A DNA stretch of 64,000 nucleotides from Candidatus Liberimonas magnetica (lineage in GTDB: Bacteria; Elusimicrobiota; Endomicrobiia; Endomicrobiales; JAFGIL01): the NCBI GenBank assembly GCA_020523885.1, contig JAJAPY010000011.1, forward strand, positions 34,036-98,035, written 5' to 3'. Made by a program: the position numbers and the translations under genes. This document shows, one piece after another, positions 63,054-64,000 of this stretch (positions within the stretch are counted from its first letter, which is position 1; each line of letters starts with the position of its first letter). The notes under the pieces are model-generated. The model did no database searches. It was not told the origin of the DNA and was given only the letters and a program-made list of their open reading frames with translations.

Positions 63054-63884
63054 ATGGAAACAACGAAAATAGTTGTGTTTAAAGGCAAGAATGTCCGCAG
63101 GGCTATTCATAACAATGAGTGGTGGTTTTCTGTAACAGATATAATTGAAGCGCTTACAGGTACAGAAAGGCCGAGAAAATATTGGAATGATTTAAAAAAC
63201 AAATTGAAAAATGAAGGATATGTTGAGTTGTCCGAAAAAATCGGACAACTGAAAATGCAATCTTCTGATGGTAAGATGTATAATACAGACTGTGCAAATG
63301 CTGAAACAATGTTTCGTTTAATTCAATCGATCCCATCGCCAAAAGCAGAACCTTTTAAACGCTGGCTTGCCAGGGTGGGGTATGAGAGGGTTCAGGAAAT
63401 TGAAAACCCCGAGCTTTCAACACAGCGGATAAGGGCGTTATACAAGGCTAAAGGATACAGCGATGCCTGGATAGAAAAACGGATGCGGGGTATTGCTGTT
63501 CGTGATGAATTGACAAATGAATGGAAAAAGCGGGGTGTAAAAGAAGATAAAGAGTATTCAATACTGACCGCTGAAATATCGAAAGCAACTTTTGGCTTAA
63601 CCCCAAGCGAATACAAGGGATTAAAAAAACTTGATCGTGAAAATCTGCGGGACCATATGAATGATCTGGAACTTATTTTTACTATGCTGGGTGAAGCTTC
63701 TACAACTGAAATAGCACGCAACAAACATGCTCAAGGTTTTGAAAAAAATAAAGATGCGGCAATACAGGGTGGTACTGTTGCAGGCAGTGCGCGCAAAGAC
63801 CTTGAAAGAAAAAGCGGCAAAAAAGTTGTTTCATCCGAAAACTATCTTGACCAGCCGGAAAGCCGTAAACGGTTGGAGAAATAA
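63054..63884 (+). CDS. Bro-N domain (phage antirepressor-like) protein
   Basis: 276 residues from ATG 63054 with GGAG upstream; the TTG at 63042 would overlap that site. N-terminal Bro-N domain: FKGKNVRRAIHNNEWWFSVTDIIEALTGTERPRKYWNDLK, typical of phage antirepressors and of chromosomal relatives common in uncultured lineages. The middle and C-terminal parts (KAKGYSDAWIEKRMRG, FGLTPSEYKGLKK) are shared by that chromosomal group. DNA-binding regulator of unknown target. No prophage genes around it. Confidence 0.85.
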   Translation: METTKIVVFKGKNVRRAIHNNEWWFSVTDIIEALTGTERPRKYWNDLKNKLKNEGYVELSEKIGQLKMQSSDGKMYNTDCANAETMFRLIQSIPSPKAEPFKRWLARVGYERVQEIENPELSTQRIRALYKAKGYSDAWIEKRMRGIAVRDELTNEWKKRGVKEDKEYSILTAEISKATFGLTPSEYKGLKKLDRENLRDHMNDLELIFTMLGEASTTEIARNKHAQGFEKNKDAAIQGGTVAGSARKDLERKSGKKVVSSENYLDQPESRKRLEK

Positions 63885-64000
63885 AGTTGATTTTAATACA
63901 CCGATATATAAAAATAGGAAATAAGTATTGTGTCCCCTGAATTCCTTGGACGGGTATTATTTTGTAACAATATGTTCAAAAGACAGAAAGAATATTTTCG

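Noticed and set aside
63727..63924. Overlapping + strand ORF at the end of the Bro-N gene
   Set aside because: Out-of-frame shadow with no start signal of its own.

Overview
This window looks like one contiguous stretch of chromosome from an uncultured, anaerobic, Gram-negative-type bacterium. Support: a four-subunit 2-oxoacid:ferredoxin oxidoreductase, several radical SAM enzymes, a type III glutamine synthetase, a PorV-like outer-membrane protein beside a huge secreted protein with a type IX-secretion-like C-terminal domain, and a periplasmic lipocalin. The mix resembles candidate phyla of the Elusimicrobiota/Omnitrophota kind, but nothing here fixes the taxon. Almost all genes are on the + strand.

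Region A (1-25.6 kb) is a chain of genes that make or spend ammonia and glutamine nitrogen: nadE (5' end cut by the window), a class II amidotransferase-like gene without its catalytic Cys, amt, glnA (type III), a PEP/pyruvate-binding-domain protein, gltB, gltD, carA, carB, purF and pyrG. A probably acquired DNA-methyltransferase + PIN-domain pair (14.9-17.9 kb) interrupts it. amt and glnA share leader blocks, including a GGAC-N6-GTCC palindrome that folds as an RNA hexaloop hairpin with A1 and G4; carA has a promoter followed by a strong terminator hairpin.

Region B (25.6-32 kb): a small ORF + nucleotidyltransferase pair, tRNA-Ala(CGC), two paralogous B12-binding radical SAM proteins, dnaX and recR. 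Region C (32-35.8 kb): porGDAB and an S23/four-helix-bundle gene. Region D (35.8-36.8 kb) is RNA-rich: a broken tRNA-Asn 5' copy, a tRNA-Asn(GUU) split by a group I intron, a terminator shaped like a tRNA T-arm, and two tandem c-di-GMP-I (GEMM) riboswitches. These lead into Region E (36.8-44.8 kb): a roughly 2,380-residue secreted beta-rich protein and a PorV-like protein. Region F (44.8-49.0 kb) is an accessory island (lipocalin, Phd-like antitoxin, XRE-ImmA/PIN-like pair, truncated DUF4238 gene) bracketed by two copies of an approximately 86-bp structured repeat. Region G (49-64 kb): SGNH proteins, argF-gamma-carbonic anhydrase-MagIII-like glycosylase, cutA, amrS, maf, a SurA-N-like protein on the minus strand, an AEC transporter, two polytopic membrane proteins, def and a Bro-N protein.

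The most unusual feature is distributed. At least 15 intergenic gaps carry degenerate tandem repeats with a strict 7-nt period. Most are built as two complementary arms, and the unit sequence differs between loci. In two loci the arms enclose an S23/four-helix-bundle gene, one intact and one truncated. The known 23S rRNA intervening sequences (IVS) have the same layout, an inverted-repeat stem with an IVP/S23 ORF in the loop. I propose these are a family of free-standing, IVS-like heptad-arm elements.
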